A stretch of 64,000 nt of DNA from Prochlorococcus sp. AG-409-O23 (GTDB taxonomy: Bacteria > Cyanobacteriota > Cyanobacteriia > PCC-6307 > Cyanobiaceae), in NCBI GenBank assembly GCA_003215355.1, contig QCKL01000003.1:45744-109743 (forward strand), in the 5' to 3' direction. Shown here in pieces: positions 8,999-18,947 of the stretch. Made by a program: the position numbers and the translations under genes. The notes beneath the pieces were generated by a model, which did no database searches, had not been told where the DNA came from, and worked only from the letters and a program-made list of their open reading frames with translations. Position 1 is the first letter of the stretch, and each line of letters opens with the position of its first letter.

Positions 8999-10306
8999 TC
9001 ACACTTTGTAAAGCTCTCTTAGAGACTCTAATTCTTGCTGGCGCCAAGATGAACTAATGAAATTATGGGATATATGGAACCCAGCCAAGTCTATATTGTC
9101 CTCTTCAAGCTCTATTTTTATAGATGGATGTGTGAGTAGTATAGGTGGAGTTTCATCTGGCGAATGATGAGTAATCTGTAGCTCTCTCCATGCTAAATTG
9201 ATTATGGGTTTAACCATTCTTCCGGTGAAAAGCACCCCGCTAAATCTAGAATTAGTGGCTAGCAATGCTTTATATATTTTAGGTTTTGCTAGTAAAGATA
9301 GAACTTGAAGTATTGACCATTTTAACCATCTAAGTTCTTTTAGAATAATCAGCCAATATCGTAATGGTAAGCCTGTTGGTAATGGTTCCATGGTTGTTCT
9401 TATCCAATTGATTTTATAAGTTGAATTATTTTTTAAAAGAATGTTTAAAACTATGGGCACTAGATGGACATGTTGGTGGCCATCCAAGGAGATTGAAGAG
9501 CTTCCTGTCAGTGATTTAAATAGTTCAATTTGTTTAGTGATTTCCAATTCCAATTGTTCTTCCAATGCTCTTTTGAGTGAACTTCTCCTTGGTAGGAAAG
9601 AGCTCAACAGCAATTCAACAAATGATTTTTTTAGAATACCCTTATTATTTACTAATGACGAGACTTGATTTTTTTCGGATAGCGCGGGCCCTTCAGTTAG
9701 ACATAGGTGAAGAGATAAAGGTAATTTCTTTAAATCTTCCCAACCTTTAATAGCTTCTGGAACGGCTGTGCCATTAATTATTAGGCTGGCACTATCTAGA
9801 TGTCCCTGACTTGCAAGGGACAGGATGGCTTTGTTAGAGGCTTTACTCAGCCCTAGGTCGTCTGCATGTCTAAATGGGATTGAAGTTAGTTTTCTTTGTC
9901 TATTATTACTAAAAATTGCAGCTCTTTTCCAGATAATTGCATTGATTACCGTCGGAGTAAAAACTAATATCAACTTAGTTACTTGTTGATCAGACCATTG
10001 ATTGAGGGCTATAGGCAAGAGAGCGCTAACGCTTAGATTGACACTGAATTGAAGTAGCAACCAACGCCTTGCGAATCGTTGGCCGCGTGTTTCAGGACGG
10101 AATGTAAAAAGACTATGTCCTAAATAACTTGTGATTGAAGCGGTTAAGAAGCCACTTAGATTGCTTAGCCACAGAGGTAAGAACTTCAACAATAAAATTA
10201 AGACTGTTGCGTGAATGGATGCAGCCAAAACACCAACGATTCCGTATCGCCCAACAAAGGAAAAAACGTCTTTTGCGATCATGTGTCTTAGCAAAGTCTT
10301 GTGCAC
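8999..10306 (-). CDS. GtrA-like membrane domain fused to YdjC/ChbG-type deacetylase
   Basis: The 435-residue protein joins two modules. Residues 1-130 have four hydrophobic segments of the GtrA type, proposed to flip undecaprenyl-phosphate sugars. Residues 140-435 resemble the YdjC/ChbG/HpnK carbohydrate deacetylases, with HADDLG near 147 for the usual NADDFG, SLHLCLTEG near 198 and LDGHQHVHLVP near 273. The GTG start at 10306 has a good ribosome site (AAGGGG 6 nt upstream); ATG 10282 is an alternative. It ends 2 bp from the convergent GT2 gene. The fusion suggests a sugar that is flipped and deacetylated by one polypeptide (inference). Confidence 0.75.
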   Translation of the reverse strand: MHKTLLRHMIAKDVFSFVGRYGIVGVLAASIHATVLILLLKFLPLWLSNLSGFLTASITSYLGHSLFTFRPETRGQRFARRWLLLQFSVNLSVSALLPIALNQWSDQQVTKLILVFTPTVINAIIWKRAAIFSNNRQRKLTSIPFRHADDLGLSKASNKAILSLASQGHLDSASLIINGTAVPEAIKGWEDLKKLPLSLHLCLTEGPALSEKNQVSSLVNNKGILKKSFVELLLSSFLPRRSSLKRALEEQLELEITKQIELFKSLTGSSSISLDGHQHVHLVPIVLNILLKNNSTYKINWIRTTMEPLPTGLPLRYWLIILKELRWLKWSILQVLSLLAKPKIYKALLATNSRFSGVLFTGRMVKPIINLAWRELQITHHSPDETPPILLTHPSIKIELEEDNIDLAGFHISHNFISSSWRQQELESLRELYKV

Positions 10307-10439
10307 GGTGTCCCCTTAGAAGGGAAGTTCAATCTTTGAAAGCCAAGGCGGGTCATTCTTAAGAGGCAAGTTGTAAATGAGCCTCACCGCCAATTGCATG
10401 GCATGTTCATTAAGACATAATAGTTTTCAGGAGGTTTGT

Positions 10440-10883
10440 ATGAACGCTGCTGAGAAGGTGCACAGTGTGGCTTTTGCCCATGCCCTGGCTTCAGCAGTCA
10501 CGCTGGTGCGGCAATATTTCCCAGAAGCTCAAGTGAATCTCACCCCATGGAGAGATGATGATCAGACTCGTAGATGGTGCGAGAACGAGACACTTGATAT
10601 AGCCTTTCATTTCCCTGGTTGGAGTCCTCGCTTGCAGTGTCGCAGCCTATTAATGCAGTTGAGAATAAGTAATGATCAAGACAACGCCCCTCCCCATCTC
10701 CTTGGTTTGATTATGCGTGGGATGACTTTTGATGGTGAGAGATGGCGTTTGGTCACAGTTGGTGACTGGCATCCGACGGGATCTCACTTGCCGCAGTTGC
10801 CACAGAGGAATCAGCTGAAAAAAATTTGCCGAGAATTGTTTGTTCTTTTCCCAGCATCTCCTTCGTCAGGGGATGATCAGTAA
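10440..10883 (+). CDS. conserved cyanobacterial protein of unknown function
   Basis: A 147-residue soluble protein. ATG 10440 is chosen because an AGGAGG ribosome site lies just upstream; an in-frame ATG at 10377 lacks one. The sequence is rich in Trp and His (CRSLLMQLRIS, RWRLVTVGDWHPTG) and shows no motif I can tie to a catalytic family. It sits between the GtrA-ChbG gene on the other strand and ho1. No function is proposed. Confidence 0.65.
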   Translation: MNAAEKVHSVAFAHALASAVTLVRQYFPEAQVNLTPWRDDDQTRRWCENETLDIAFHFPGWSPRLQCRSLLMQLRISNDQDNAPPHLLGLIMRGMTFDGERWRLVTVGDWHPTGSHLPQLPQRNQLKKICRELFVLFPASPSSGDDQ

Positions 10884-10966
10884 ACATTCGCAAGCCAAAG
10901 GCGCTTAATGCGAATAGATTCTTTTAGGTTCTCTCTACTCCTTTCCCCTTCATTCCACTCTTAGCA

Positions 10967-11686
10967 ATGTCAGTAGCCCTAGCAAGGCAACTTAGAGAAG
11001 GAACTAAGAAATCTCACACAATGGCCGAAAATACAGGCTTTGTGAGTTGCTTTCTTAAAGGTGTGGTCGATAAGTCCACTTATCGAACTCTTGTTGCGGA
11101 CTTTTATTTCGTCTATAAAGCTATGGAAGATCAGACTTCCAGGCTTTCTTCAGAAGGACATTCCGTTATTACTCCTATTGGTTATAAAGAACTGAATCGA
11201 CTTAAATCACTCGAGCAAGATTTAACTTTCTATTTTGGTAGCAACTGGATCAATGAGATAAAGCCAACTCCTGCGGCTCAGTCTTACGTAGAGCGTATTC
11301 ATCAGGTTGCTAATGAAACCCCAGAACTTTTAGTTGGCCATCACTACACTAGATATCTAGGCGATCTCTCTGGTGGGCAGATTTTAAAGAAAATTGCTCA
11401 AAAGGCAATGAATTTGTCTGAGCATGACGGGCTTCGTTTTTATGAGTTTGATGAGATTGATGATGAGAAGGCTTTCAAGCAAAAATATAGTGAGACACTT
11501 AATTCCTTGCCAATTGATCAGGCGATGGCTGATTTGATTGTTGAGGAAGCAAATAGAGCCTTTAAATTCAACATGCAAATGTTTGAGGAGCTAGAGGGTA
11601 ATTTAGTAGCGGCAATTGGCAAACTTCTTTTTGGATTGCTTACTAGTCGTAAGAAACGAGGCAGTACAGAGGTTGGTAATACTTAG
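10967..11686 (+). CDS. ho1: heme oxygenase (biliverdin-forming)
   Basis: This 239-residue protein is a ferredoxin-dependent heme oxygenase, opening heme to biliverdin IXalpha for bilin synthesis. It shows the proximal histidine His17 in GTKKSHTMAE, the distal-helix glycine-rich segment HHYTRYLGDLSGGQIL near residues 125-140, and a typical C-terminal helix. It is followed on the same strand by pebA and pebB, which use its product. The order ho1-pebA-pebB is that of low-light Prochlorococcus and marine Synechococcus. The 207 bp between ho1 and pebA hold no supported gene. Confidence 0.95.
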   Translation: MSVALARQLREGTKKSHTMAENTGFVSCFLKGVVDKSTYRTLVADFYFVYKAMEDQTSRLSSEGHSVITPIGYKELNRLKSLEQDLTFYFGSNWINEIKPTPAAQSYVERIHQVANETPELLVGHHYTRYLGDLSGGQILKKIAQKAMNLSEHDGLRFYEFDEIDDEKAFKQKYSETLNSLPIDQAMADLIVEEANRAFKFNMQMFEELEGNLVAAIGKLLFGLLTSRKKRGSTEVGNT

Positions 11687-11890
11687 TATTATTGTGGCAT
11701 GATAGCAATTCAGCAAAAGAAGTATTTGGTACTAGATTACGAATTTAGCTGTATATACAGATCTCTTCTTTCATTCACTCTAAAGCAGTCTTTGCTTCCC
11801 CGAGCAATGCTTACAAACTTGACTCAACCTTGCACAAGCTATGTACTTTTACTAGTCACTTTAGATCTTCCTATTATATCTAGGCTGTAG

Positions 11891-12619
<729 letters not shown>

Positions 12620-12630
12620 CAATTAGTCAG

Positions 12631-13401
12631 ATGAGTTTTATCCGCCAAAGCAGTCTTGATCCACCATATATGCCAAATTGGCGATGGCAAGTATTTCTTG
12701 ATAAGACAATTGAAGCATTCTCAGAATTTCAATTAGAACCATACCCTATCGATCTAGAGTTTTTGGATAAGGAAGGAGTTGCGGGTCCTAAAGCCAGGCG
12801 ATCTAATGTAAAAACCTCTATATGGGCATGTCAAACCTTCAAAATAAGTAAGTTACGCGCTGTTTGTGTAAATGGAGAGAATGTTGGCTCAGTACTGAAC
12901 TTAGTAATAAAGCCCGCTCATAATTTTGACTTGCCTTTCTTTGGTGCGGACTTTGTTACCTTGCCTGGGGGACATCTGTTGGCATTGGACTTACAGCCAG
13001 TGCTAAAAAATGATCGAGCTCATACAGAATCTGTTTGGAAACGTTTGGTTCCTATACATCAAAAATGGCAATCTAAATTGCCATTTGGAGGGGCAATACC
13101 TGTATCGGCAGAACCTTTTTTCTCACCAGGTTTTCTCTGGACGAGACTACCTCTTGGAGAAGTAGGAGAGAAAATTATTGATGACATAATTCAGCCTGCT
13201 TTTGAGGATTATCTTTCTCTTTATTTGGATTTAGTGCATGAGGCTGATGAGGTTTTAGAAGATCGATCCAGATTGATTTACAAAGGTCAAAGGAATTATT
13301 TAAGCTATAGAGCAGAAAATGATCCTGCCAGAGGAATGCTTACACGCTTTTATGGTAACGAATGGACTGAGAAATATATTCATCAGGTATTGTTTGATTG
13401 A
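12631..13401 (+). CDS. pebB: phycoerythrobilin:ferredoxin oxidoreductase
   Basis: PebB reduces 15,16-dihydrobiliverdin to phycoerythrobilin, the chromophore of phycoerythrin. The 256-residue protein has the bilin-reductase core FFGADFVTLPGG, LLALDLQPVL, FFSPGFLWTRLP and the C-terminal ENDPARGMLTRFYG. It lies 11 bp after pebA, allowing channelled intermediate transfer as reported for the PebA/PebB pair. No phycoerythrin gene is visible in this window, so the pigment system cannot be assigned from here. Confidence 0.92.
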   Translation: MSFIRQSSLDPPYMPNWRWQVFLDKTIEAFSEFQLEPYPIDLEFLDKEGVAGPKARRSNVKTSIWACQTFKISKLRAVCVNGENVGSVLNLVIKPAHNFDLPFFGADFVTLPGGHLLALDLQPVLKNDRAHTESVWKRLVPIHQKWQSKLPFGGAIPVSAEPFFSPGFLWTRLPLGEVGEKIIDDIIQPAFEDYLSLYLDLVHEADEVLEDRSRLIYKGQRNYLSYRAENDPARGMLTRFYGNEWTEKYIHQVLFD

Positions 13402-13487
13402 TAACAACGACTGATTTTCTAGTATCCAATTTAATTTTGATTGTTTGCTAGGAATCTCATCATTTCCCATTTTCTATTTCTCCTAAT

Positions 13488-13958
13488 ATGAAAACCAAAA
13501 TTTTGTTTGTTTGCCTTGGAAACATATGCCGTTCTCCTGCTGCTGAAGCTATCTTTTTGCATCAAATTAATACATTAGGCCTTAGTGAGAAATATTTCGT
13601 TGACTCTGCAGGAACTGGTGGTTGGCATGTTGGTAAGAAAGCTGATTCGCGGATGCGAAGTGCTGCAAAAAGGAGAGGTATTTTAATTGAGAGCCTTGCA
13701 CGACAAATCACTTCGGAGGATTTGCATGCCTTTGATTTGATTTTGACGATGGACTCGGAAAACTTTGCTGTATTAGAAGAACTTTCTAATCAAGAATGCT
13801 CAAAGTCAAATGCAACCATTAAGCCAATGCTTAGCTTTTCTAGCCAAACTAATTCCTTAGATGTACCAGATCCCTATTATGGTGGGGCTAAAGGTTTTGA
13901 AAATGTTCTCGATTTACTTGAAGATGCATGTAAAGGGTTGATTGATGCACTTAATTAG
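13488..13958 (+). CDS. low-molecular-weight protein-tyrosine phosphatase
   Basis: A 156-residue cytosolic phosphatase with the P-loop CLGNICRSP (nucleophile Cys9, Arg15) and the general-acid motif DPYYGG near residues 126-131. Family members remove phosphate from tyrosine or arginine residues, or act with exopolysaccharide kinases. No cognate tyrosine kinase is seen here. Its end overlaps the convergent panC-cmk gene by 8 bp. Confidence 0.9.
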   Translation: MKTKILFVCLGNICRSPAAEAIFLHQINTLGLSEKYFVDSAGTGGWHVGKKADSRMRSAAKRRGILIESLARQITSEDLHAFDLILTMDSENFAVLEELSNQECSKSNATIKPMLSFSSQTNSLDVPDPYYGGAKGFENVLDLLEDACKGLIDALN

Positions 13959-15504
13959 AAGGAGTAGGCCATACTTCTTCAGGTATTCGATTTCTGAATA
14001 ACTCGACAAGTAGCTGAACAACTTCCTCAATATCCATTCCATCAGTGACTATTTCTGATGCATCATCTGCTCGTGTTAATGGAGCGATCTGTCTAGTGCT
14101 ATCTATTTGGTCACGCTCTTTAATTTGCTCTTCTAAAGTGGTTAAACTAGGCACCCTAAAACCTCGCTCGCGTAAATCATTTGCACGTCTACGTGCACGT
14201 TCTGCTGGGCTTGCTGTGAGAAAAATCTTTAATTCTGCACCTGGGAAAACGGCAGTGCCAATATCTCGACCTTCAGCAACTAGACCACCATCAATACCCA
14301 TTGCTTTTTGTTGTTCTGTAAGGGCTTTGCGGACAGGAGGTTGAGCTGCGACTAATGACACCGCTGCAGTCACATCTGGTGAACGTATGGCCTCGGTTAC
14401 GTTGTATCCATTGATAGTTACTTCTTGCTCAAGGTTTTTGGAAGGGAGAAATTCAAGTTTGAGACTGTTAAGTGCTTTGAAAAGTTCGCTCGGCTCTTGA
14501 AGATTAACGCCTTCTTTTTTGATGAGCCAGGTCACAGCTCTGTACATCGCACCTGTGTCTAGATAAAGAAGGCCAAGCCTTCTCGCAAAATTTTTTGTAA
14601 CAGTACTTTTCCCTGCTCCTGCAGGTCCGTCAATAGCAACAATTGGCTTGCGAGTCATTAGGAATGCGTGATCAATTAAACGTGTCCTTCCGCAACGGAC
14701 TGAGGCTGCCAAAAGGCTCAGTGGTTGGTTGGTCTCCGTTGGTTGAAGATGGAATGGATCTACTTTCTCTAAATACTCCACTTCCAATCCACTTTGCATT
14801 AAATAGGACTTGATTTTTTCAAGGTTGGGGATTTCTCCTTTTTTTATTCCATTAGCTGCACTAGCCAGCTGGCGAGGTAAAGCCAATGCTTTCTTTCTTT
14901 GATCCTGGCTTAAGTATTGATTTCTTGAACTCATTGCAAGCCCATCAAAATCTCTGACTGTGGCTACGCCGAGCACTTTTACGGGTAGGTCTAGATCCTT
15001 TAGAAGATGACGCAGGATTATGAATTGTTGCCAGTCTTTTTCTCCTAAAAACAGAACCTGGGGTTTAGTCAGATTCAATAATCGCAAGACAACAGTTGCA
15101 ACTCCATCAAAGTGGCCTGCACGTTTTCCTCCACAGAGATGGGCTTGGAGAGTCGGTGGTACTTGCACTTTGAAATGAGCGTTAGGTCCTTTTGGAAAGA
15201 TCTCATCAATTGAGGGGGCCCAAAGTGCATTGGCGCCGCAGTTGGAGGCGACTTCGCAGTCATGCTCTAGATCACGGGGATATGCTTGGAAATCTTCATT
15301 GGGCCCAAATTGCAAGGGGTTTACAAAAACACTTACAAGGACAACACCTGGCTTCGTGGTTGAGAATTTTTGAGCAGCTTTGATTAGTTGGCAATGTCCT
15401 TTGTGCAGTCCGCCCATAGTTGGGACGAAATTTAAATCAGACTTTTGTTGCATTCGCCACCGCCTGAGCTCACTCGTCGTTCTCAGTACAGAAAAGTTCG
15501 GCAC
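13951..15504 (-). CDS. panC/cmk: bifunctional pantothenate synthetase / cytidylate kinase
   Basis: The 517-residue protein is a fusion known across cyanobacteria. Residues 1-280 are pantothenate synthetase (FVPTMGGLHKGH near 26, VFVNPLQFGPNEDF, GEKDWQQF, AMSSRNQYLS), making pantothenate from pantoate and beta-alanine. Residues 287-517 are CMP/dCMP kinase (IDGPAGAGKSTVTK P-loop near 292, YLDTGAMYRAVT, GRDIGTAVFP, RARRRANDLRERG). The two halves serve separate pathways, CoA and pyrimidine nucleotides. The start MPNFSVLR is 134 bp from divergent purM. Confidence 0.94.
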   Translation of the reverse strand: MPNFSVLRTTSELRRWRMQQKSDLNFVPTMGGLHKGHCQLIKAAQKFSTTKPGVVLVSVFVNPLQFGPNEDFQAYPRDLEHDCEVASNCGANALWAPSIDEIFPKGPNAHFKVQVPPTLQAHLCGGKRAGHFDGVATVVLRLLNLTKPQVLFLGEKDWQQFIILRHLLKDLDLPVKVLGVATVRDFDGLAMSSRNQYLSQDQRKKALALPRQLASAANGIKKGEIPNLEKIKSYLMQSGLEVEYLEKVDPFHLQPTETNQPLSLLAASVRCGRTRLIDHAFLMTRKPIVAIDGPAGAGKSTVTKNFARRLGLLYLDTGAMYRAVTWLIKKEGVNLQEPSELFKALNSLKLEFLPSKNLEQEVTINGYNVTEAIRSPDVTAAVSLVAAQPPVRKALTEQQKAMGIDGGLVAEGRDIGTAVFPGAELKIFLTASPAERARRRANDLRERGFRVPSLTTLEEQIKERDQIDSTRQIAPLTRADDASEIVTDGMDIEEVVQLLVELFRNRIPEEVWPTPSN

Positions 15505-15638
15505 AATTTCAACTCAGCTTTGTGAAATGTTTGGCTTAAAGATGATGAGCTTCAGCTCAGAACGATTACTTGCATACTGGTTCAAGAGACAACTCAGAAT
15601 CAAGTTCAAGTTATAAGCAGGAGGGACTCGTCTCAACT

Positions 15639-16676
15639 ATGGATTACAAGACTTCTGGCGTTGATGTCCAGGCTGGTAGGAACTTTGTTAATCGGATTAA
15701 AACCAGTGTTGAAGCTACTCACCGCTCAGACGTAATTGGAGGGATGGGAGGTTTTGGTGGCTTGATTCGAATACCCAAGGGCTTCTCCAGCCCAGTACTG
15801 GTTGCAGGCACTGATGGAGTTGGGACGAAGTTGGAATTGGCTCAGAATTACAAGGAGCACTTTGGGGTAGGGCTTGATTTAGTTGCAATGTGCGTCAACG
15901 ATGTCATCACTAGCGGAGCGCAGCCCCTGTTCTTTTTGGATTACATCGCGACTGGTCTACTTGGTCCTGATGCAATGTCTGAGGTGGTGGAGGGAATCGC
16001 AGAAGGTTGCTTGAGAAGTGAATGTGCTCTATTGGGAGGAGAGACTGCTGAAATGCCAGGTTTCTATCCCAAAGGAAGGTATGACTTAGCAGGCTTTTGT
16101 GTTGCTGTAGTTGAGGAAGCGTTGATAATCGACGGAAGCAAGATGCGTGCTGGAGATGAAATCATTGCTATTGCCAGTAGTGGAGTGCATAGCAATGGAT
16201 TTAGTTTGGTTAGAAAGGTTTTGGAGTTGAAAGGGTCTGATCAAAAGACACTTTTTGGGAAAGAAAATCGGCTCTTAATAGAGGCCTTGCTTAAACCGAC
16301 AACTCTTTACGGCGGCCTTGTGCAATCTCTTGTTAAGGCAAAGATTCCTCTACATGGGATGGCACACATTACAGGTGGTGGATTACCAGAAAACCTTCCT
16401 CGTTGTATCCCTCAAGGCCTAATTGCTGTCTTAGATACTCATTCTTGGCAAATCCCTGAGCTTTTTCAGTGGTTAAAGGATGCTGGAGATATCCCAGAAG
16501 TGGACTTGTGGAATACCTTCAATCTTGGAGTTGGATTTTGTTTAGTGGTATCACCTGAAGGAGTTCCTGCTGCGCTTGAGATTTGCAGAGAAGAAGAACT
16601 AGATGCTTGGTGTATGGGACGAGTGGAGCAGGCGTCTAGTTCGGGTAGTGAAATTTTGGTTGGTTTGCCTCTATGA
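15639..16676 (+). CDS. purM: phosphoribosylformylglycinamidine cyclo-ligase (AIR synthetase)
   Basis: PurM closes the imidazole ring of FGAM to AIR in purine synthesis. ATG 15639 ([13 protein letters not shown]) follows AGCAGGAGGG and gives 345 residues, the family's usual size; a start at 15570 would add 23 unsupported residues. Motifs are [59 protein letters not shown] and [14 protein letters not shown]. The gene stands alone and is followed by a conserved gene of unknown function. Confidence 0.95.
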   Translation: MDYKTSGVDVQAGRNFVNRIKTSVEATHRSDVIGGMGGFGGLIRIPKGFSSPVLVAGTDGVGTKLELAQNYKEHFGVGLDLVAMCVNDVITSGAQPLFFLDYIATGLLGPDAMSEVVEGIAEGCLRSECALLGGETAEMPGFYPKGRYDLAGFCVAVVEEALIIDGSKMRAGDEIIAIASSGVHSNGFSLVRKVLELKGSDQKTLFGKENRLLIEALLKPTTLYGGLVQSLVKAKIPLHGMAHITGGGLPENLPRCIPQGLIAVLDTHSWQIPELFQWLKDAGDIPEVDLWNTFNLGVGFCLVVSPEGVPAALEICREEELDAWCMGRVEQASSSGSEILVGLPL

Positions 16677-16777
16677 CAAAGCTCCAACAACTTTTGGCAA
16701 GCTGTTCGATTGCATCGGAGTCCTACGAGCAATTGCTTAGTCACGCAATCCTTGATTTGCGCTAGTAATATTTTTTC

Positions 16778-17503
16778 ATGCAAGCCGAAAAACTTTTCGG
16801 CGGCTGCGTCGTTAGATCATCAATTAACTCGATGCCTTTTGATACCCCCCAGCGGCTAACACGTCGTCGTACTTCAGCAGGGCCAGTACCGCCACGTCGT
16901 CCACTTGGCATTGATGCCGATGGTAATAATTCTCATCGACAGAGCCCTAGACCAACCTTTCTGACACTTAGAGATCATGGCAAGGTTTATGTCGCTGATT
17001 TACCTAACCTTTCGGATGGCCAGTTGGCCCACATCGGGAAAGAGGCCGAAGAAGTTCTTGAAAGCCTTGAACGCAGATTGACTGATCTTGAGCGTGAGGG
17101 CGGGAATGCGCTTGGCGACAGTGACACATTTATAAAGGCCTCTACAAAAAGGGATGTAACTCTCCGTTTTATTCGGGCTATTCAGGATGAGCAGGAACAT
17201 CGTCGGAATAATCCCGCATTAAAACGAGCAGCAGCTGAGTCTTTGCCAAGGACGTTCCTTGAGGTTGCTCGCCATCGTTTGCCTGGCTCTACTTTTGATT
17301 CTTTACTTAGAGAAGCTTTGGCGGCTTGCTCTCAGGAGGAAGAAGCAGATGCAGCCTCAAAAGAAGCCAAAGAAGAGCCGCCAGCTCCTGCAAAGGCACC
17401 TCAGCCGCCTGTAAAGGTTGTTCAGCTCCGCTCTTCAACTAACAGCATGCCTGTTGTAGTAAGTCCAGACCCAAACCTGAATAACAGCACTACTAGGGCT
17501 TGA
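16778..17503 (+). CDS. conserved protein of unknown function, charged and Pro-rich ends
   Basis: A 241-residue predicted soluble protein. The first 60 residues are basic and probably disordered (RLTRRRTSAGPVPPRRP). The middle, about 70-190, is an alpha-helical region with LGDSDTFIKASTKRDVTLRF. The tail is Ala, Glu and Pro rich. ATG 16778 is taken, and ATG 16832 (MPFDTPQRLTRR) is an equally good start. I do not recognise a known domain. It may be a picocyanobacterial core protein (inference). Confidence 0.65.
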   Translation: MQAEKLFGGCVVRSSINSMPFDTPQRLTRRRTSAGPVPPRRPLGIDADGNNSHRQSPRPTFLTLRDHGKVYVADLPNLSDGQLAHIGKEAEEVLESLERRLTDLEREGGNALGDSDTFIKASTKRDVTLRFIRAIQDEQEHRRNNPALKRAAAESLPRTFLEVARHRLPGSTFDSLLREALAACSQEEEADAASKEAKEEPPAPAKAPQPPVKVVQLRSSTNSMPVVVSPDPNLNNSTTRA

Positions 17504-17576
17504 AATATTTTTAGAGTTTAATTTCTTAAAGGTAAAATTGAATTTCAAATAATCTATAATTTTTTCATTACATCAT

Positions 17577-17909
17577 TTAAATATCACCTCTAACAGTACA
17601 GCAGGCAACAATTGGTTTGTTTGGGAGGGCTTTACCTGATTTGGTGAACTCTGTACCAATTTGGTAACAATTTTGACTCAGAAATTTTTTCCCTTTAGGT
17701 GAGCTATTCTTTTCAGCCGCCTGCAAATAATTTTGGCTATTTGGGCTATATATAATCTCGCATATACGGCTCTCAGCAAACGACTCAGCTCCTTTGAATA
17801 GAAAGAGAATCCCTGTAAAGTAGATGACCTGGCAAAAGACATTAAATCGATAAGATAAAAAATTAAATCTTGCTTTAACTAAACAATTACAGCGGACTGG
17901 CTTTGGCAT
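17577..17909 (-). CDS. small putative secreted Cys-containing protein
   Basis: The 110-residue ORF has a basic start, a hydrophobic stretch at about 25-40 and a possible signal-peptidase site after SFAES. The mature part carries several Cys residues (CEIIY, NCYQIG, ACCTVRG), compatible with a small exported protein. No family is recognised. It is on the opposite strand to its neighbours in a sparse region, so it could still be a chance ORF. Confidence 0.45.
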   Translation of the reverse strand: MPKPVRCNCLVKARFNFLSYRFNVFCQVIYFTGILFLFKGAESFAESRICEIIYSPNSQNYLQAAEKNSSPKGKKFLSQNCYQIGTEFTKSGKALPNKPIVACCTVRGDI

Positions 17910-18119
17910 TCTTGCTTTTTAAAGAAATGGATGGACAATTTACTTGCCTCTCGTTCACTCAACTTAGCGATTATAGTTGGTTTATGGCAAATCAGAGGTT
18001 TGTAAGTTTAATTATTGAGTATTGGAAAAGCATTTTCTATAGATATGTTTTCTTTTGATGGTTTTAATTATATGAATTGGCCAATTGCTTAGAATTGATT
18101 CTTATAAGATGAATCTAAA

Positions 18120-18356
18120 ATGGCAAAGAACAAAAAATTAAAGAAATGTTCTAGTAGTCGCCGCATCCTTTGGTATGCATTTGGCGCTGCAGGTCTTGGT
18201 GCTAGGGCTCTTGCGGCATTAGCACTTATGGCAATAGCTATAAAAATGCACCCAATTAAATCTCAATCCGATTTATTTAATGCTTGCGTGGAAGAAGTTC
18301 GAGCCAATGGGCAAAGCTCATCAGGAGCTGTTCGCTTTTGCAATGGTGGTAATTGA
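18120..18356 (+). CDS. small single-pass membrane protein
   Basis: A 78-residue ORF with a basic N-terminus (KNKKLKKCSSSRR), one hydrophobic helix at about 17-42, and a short C-terminal domain with two Cys residues (NACVEEVR and VRFCNGGN). The layout suggests a small inner-membrane protein with an exported tail. Its function is unknown. Short proteins of this kind are common in Prochlorococcus accessory regions. Confidence 0.6.
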   Translation: MAKNKKLKKCSSSRRILWYAFGAAGLGARALAALALMAIAIKMHPIKSQSDLFNACVEEVRANGQSSSGAVRFCNGGN

Positions 18357-18388
18357 GGATATGATTTTTAGCTAAAGCTTTTATTGCC

Positions 18389-18658
18389 CTAGGGCTCTGA
18401 ATCCGGCCCCCATTGGGGCTCAACACATTCCCACCCCTTTAACTTAAGTGTTTCCCATACCATTAGGGCATCACTTTTGGGTAAATGCAGTCTGCTTTTG
18501 AGTAAGGCTGGAGACCCATCATTCATGACTTTTCCCTTGTCCATAAATACAAATGGATAACGTTCCCAGGACTTGGGGTCTCTGTGAAATCGCATGGACC
18601 ATTTGCCTTCAGGATCCCTAATCCAACCTTCAGGACCGTTTGCTGATATAGCACCCAT
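18389..18658 (-). CDS. DUF1651-type small protein
   Basis: The 89-residue protein matches the picocyanobacterial DUF1651 pattern: GPEGWIRDPEGKWSMRFHRD at the start, a central PALLKSRLHLPKSDAL, and the ending WETLKLKGWECVEPQWG. The family is frequent in marine Synechococcus and Prochlorococcus, has no known function, and often occurs in accessory regions. A palindromic element lies 20 bp upstream of the start. Confidence 0.72.
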   Translation of the reverse strand: MGAISANGPEGWIRDPEGKWSMRFHRDPKSWERYPFVFMDKGKVMNDGSPALLKSRLHLPKSDALMVWETLKLKGWECVEPQWGPDSEP

Positions 18659-18677
18659 AGAGACTGCGGTAGTAAAT

Positions 18678-18693
18678 ATGTACTATTATACAT
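18678..18693. promoter_or_regulatory. palindrome upstream of the DUF1651 gene
   Basis: ATGTA-CTATTA-TACAT is a perfect 5-bp inverted repeat with a 6-bp spacer, starting 20 bp before the ATG of the DUF1651 gene (18658, minus strand). Its position suits an operator or promoter element. It does not match the LexA consensus because the second half lacks GTWC. The binding protein is unknown. Confidence 0.35.
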
Positions 18694-18947
18694 CTGTCGC
18701 TGCCGGGGGGCGATTTTGACTTGGGGAGGCTATGAGGCCTTGCTGTTTGGCAACGAGAATCGCTTCATGAGATTTGCTTTGGAGTACAACTGCTCAGCAT
18801 AGATACTGTATTTAAAAGACTCCCTAAAAAAACGCATATTATTAAAAGATTGCTTTAGAGACTTTATTGTTGTGTTCTGTAAAGGATTGTTTTCTCAGTT
18901 TTTAATGCTAGTTTTTACTATATTCTTTTCAGTACAAATTGGCTCTC

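Noticed and set aside
11699-11890. 63-codon ORF between ho1 and pebA
   Set aside because: No ribosome site or family; more likely the intergenic part of the ho1-pebA-pebB unit.
14045-14344. 99-codon ORF opposite the cmk half of panC-cmk
   Set aside because: Ser/Arg-rich shadow of a strongly conserved gene.
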